This document shows positions 5,255 through 6,102 of a DNA stretch of 6,102 bases, in pieces. Under the pieces are notes generated by a model. That model saw only the letters and a program-made list of their open reading frames with translations, had not been told where the DNA came from and did no database searches. The DNA comes from Acidobacteriota bacterium (lineage in GTDB: Bacteria > Acidobacteriota > Terriglobia > UBA7540), in the NCBI GenBank assembly GCA_003171295.1, contig PMYF01000691.1, forward strand, positions 1-6,102. Reading direction: 5' to 3'. Numbering within the stretch: position 1 is the first letter of the stretch; every line of letters starts with the position of its first letter. Both the position numbers and the translations under genes were made by a program.

Positions 5255-6008
5255 GTCCTACAAGAAATCCTCAACCCGCGATACCTTTGAGTCGTTGGTG
5301 GTCACGGTGATTTTGGCAATTTTCGGGACGACCTTCGTGCTACAGGCGTTCAAGATCCCTACCGGCTCGATGGAGGAAACTCTGCTGATCGGCGATCATC
5401 TGCTGGTCAATAAATTCATTTTCGCCCAGCCGCCCGGAGGGCTGGCTCGCCTTCTGCCCACCCGGGAAGTGCGCCGCGGCGATATCCTGGTGTTTAAGTT
5501 CCCGCCCTCGGAGGAGCAAACGGAACCGGGCGAACATTACGTGAAGCGCGTGGTTGGCCTTCCGGGTGACCGCATTCACATATTTCATCGTCAGGTCTTC
5601 GTGAATGGGCAGCCGCGCTACGAACCTTTTGTTCATCATACTTTTCCCGATGAACTCCGCCCCGGTGATGACTTCCCGCCGCCGGAGACCGAGTACCTGC
5701 GCGGCTCGACGACTGCCTGGAGCGCGGAAATGAGCAGCGACATTCGTGACGGAGAAATCGTAGTGCCGCCGGGAAAGTATTTCGTCATGGGGGACAACCG
5801 CGAGCAGAGCTGGGACAGCCGCTTCTGGGGTTTCGTTCCGCGGGGGGTGGTCAGTGGCCGGCCGCTGTTGATTTACTGGTCGTTTGAAACTGCGCGTGAC
5901 GAATACCTGCACAACACTCCGGGCGACCGCATTTCCCAGATCGTCGATCTGATCATCCACTTCCCGATGAAGACCCGCTGGCGGCGCACCCTCAAGTTTG
6001 TGCACTGA
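5247..6008 (+). CDS. lepB: Signal peptidase I
   Basis: This 253-residue type I leader peptidase is membrane-anchored and removes signal peptides from Sec- and Tat-exported proteins on the outer face of the cytoplasmic membrane. One transmembrane segment (about 16-35) is followed by the catalytic-serine box IPTGSMEETLLIGD, with nucleophile S41. The general-base lysine is K100 in HYVKRVVGLPGD (97-108). The conserved GDNREQSWDSRFWGFVPR box is at 182-199. The Ser/Lys dyad and all signature boxes are intact, so the enzyme should be active. A Pro/Glu/Asp-rich loop at about 124-165 lies between the lysine and GDN boxes. The ATG lies inside the last codons of rnc, and the TGA overlaps the next ATG by 1 base, so the three genes are probably translated in a coupled way. 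Its likely clients include the two exported TPR proteins in this window. Confidence 0.97.
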   Translation: MAESYKKSSTRDTFESLVVTVILAIFGTTFVLQAFKIPTGSMEETLLIGDHLLVNKFIFAQPPGGLARLLPTREVRRGDILVFKFPPSEEQTEPGEHYVKRVVGLPGDRIHIFHRQVFVNGQPRYEPFVHHTFPDELRPGDDFPPPETEYLRGSTTAWSAEMSSDIRDGEIVVPPGKYFVMGDNREQSWDSRFWGFVPRGVVSGRPLLIYWSFETARDEYLHNTPGDRISQIVDLIIHFPMKTRWRRTLKFVH

Positions 6009-6102
6009 TGAATCCCCGCAACCGCCGCCGCGCTCGTAATCTCTCGCTCCTTCTTCTGCTTTTGGGCGGGGCAGCGTGGCTTGTTCCCTCCTACTTCAGC
6101 GC
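6008..6102 (+). CDS. N-terminus of a membrane-anchored or exported protein, cut by the window end
   Basis: ATG 6008 shares one base with the lepB TGA stop. The 31 complete codons read MNPRNRRRARN, then a Leu-rich core LSLLLLLLGGAAWLVP, then SYFSA. Five arginines before a 16-residue hydrophobic stretch is a typical signal anchor or signal peptide. The frame stays open to the window edge. The ending WLVPSYFSA, followed by what would be the mature region, reminds me of the start of AsmA-like proteins, but so little is visible that no function should be assigned. The tight overlap makes co-translation with lepB likely. Confidence 0.65.
   Translation, partial: MNPRNRRRARNLSLLLLLLGGAAWLVPSYFS

Overview
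The window is GC-rich bacterial DNA with every recognisable gene on the + strand. The genes and their style suggest a soil or freshwater Acidobacteriota-type genome: an ECF sigma factor with a zinc-finger anti-sigma, exported TPR proteins, and an rnc-lepB pair. This lineage call is an inference from gene content and protein style, not from a marker gene.

Region 1 (1-3038) looks like one transcription unit. A GGAAC...GTCAA element at 44-71 resembles an ECF/sigma-E promoter. It precedes an ECF sigma factor (147-776), a membrane anti-sigma factor with an N-terminal zinc-finger motif (778-1428), and a secreted TPR protein (1434-3038). The gaps between these genes are 1 and 5 bases. The simplest reading is an autoregulated envelope-signalling module. 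Its anti-sigma factor has a periplasmic domain resembling the TonB C-terminal fold. Its third member is an exported protein with a zincin-like HQYLH motif in which the usual catalytic Glu is Gln.

Region 2 (3039-3392) is a 354-base intergenic stretch. It contains several strong predicted hairpins, two of which are mutually exclusive, and then a TTGACA-type promoter. The promoter drives a second, unrelated exported TPR protein (3393-4427). That protein carries a short N-terminal helical module with an RGTDFDMTP signature.

Region 3 (4428-6102) starts with a leader holding a perfect 11-bp inverted repeat and a competing direct repeat. It is followed by rnc (RNase III, 4541-5254), lepB (signal peptidase I, 5247-6008) and the first 31 codons of a further membrane-anchored or exported protein (from 6008). 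These three open reading frames overlap by 8 and 1 bases, so translation is probably coupled. RNase III and signal peptidase I are also neighbours in E. coli, but in the opposite order (lepB-rnc).

The points most worth checking are the degenerate zincin motif in the sigma-operon TPR protein, the TonB-like anti-sigma tail, the G9 tract in a signal-peptide region, the structured 3165-3293 region, and the rnc leader hairpin. No mobile elements, CRISPR arrays, tRNAs or rRNAs are visible.
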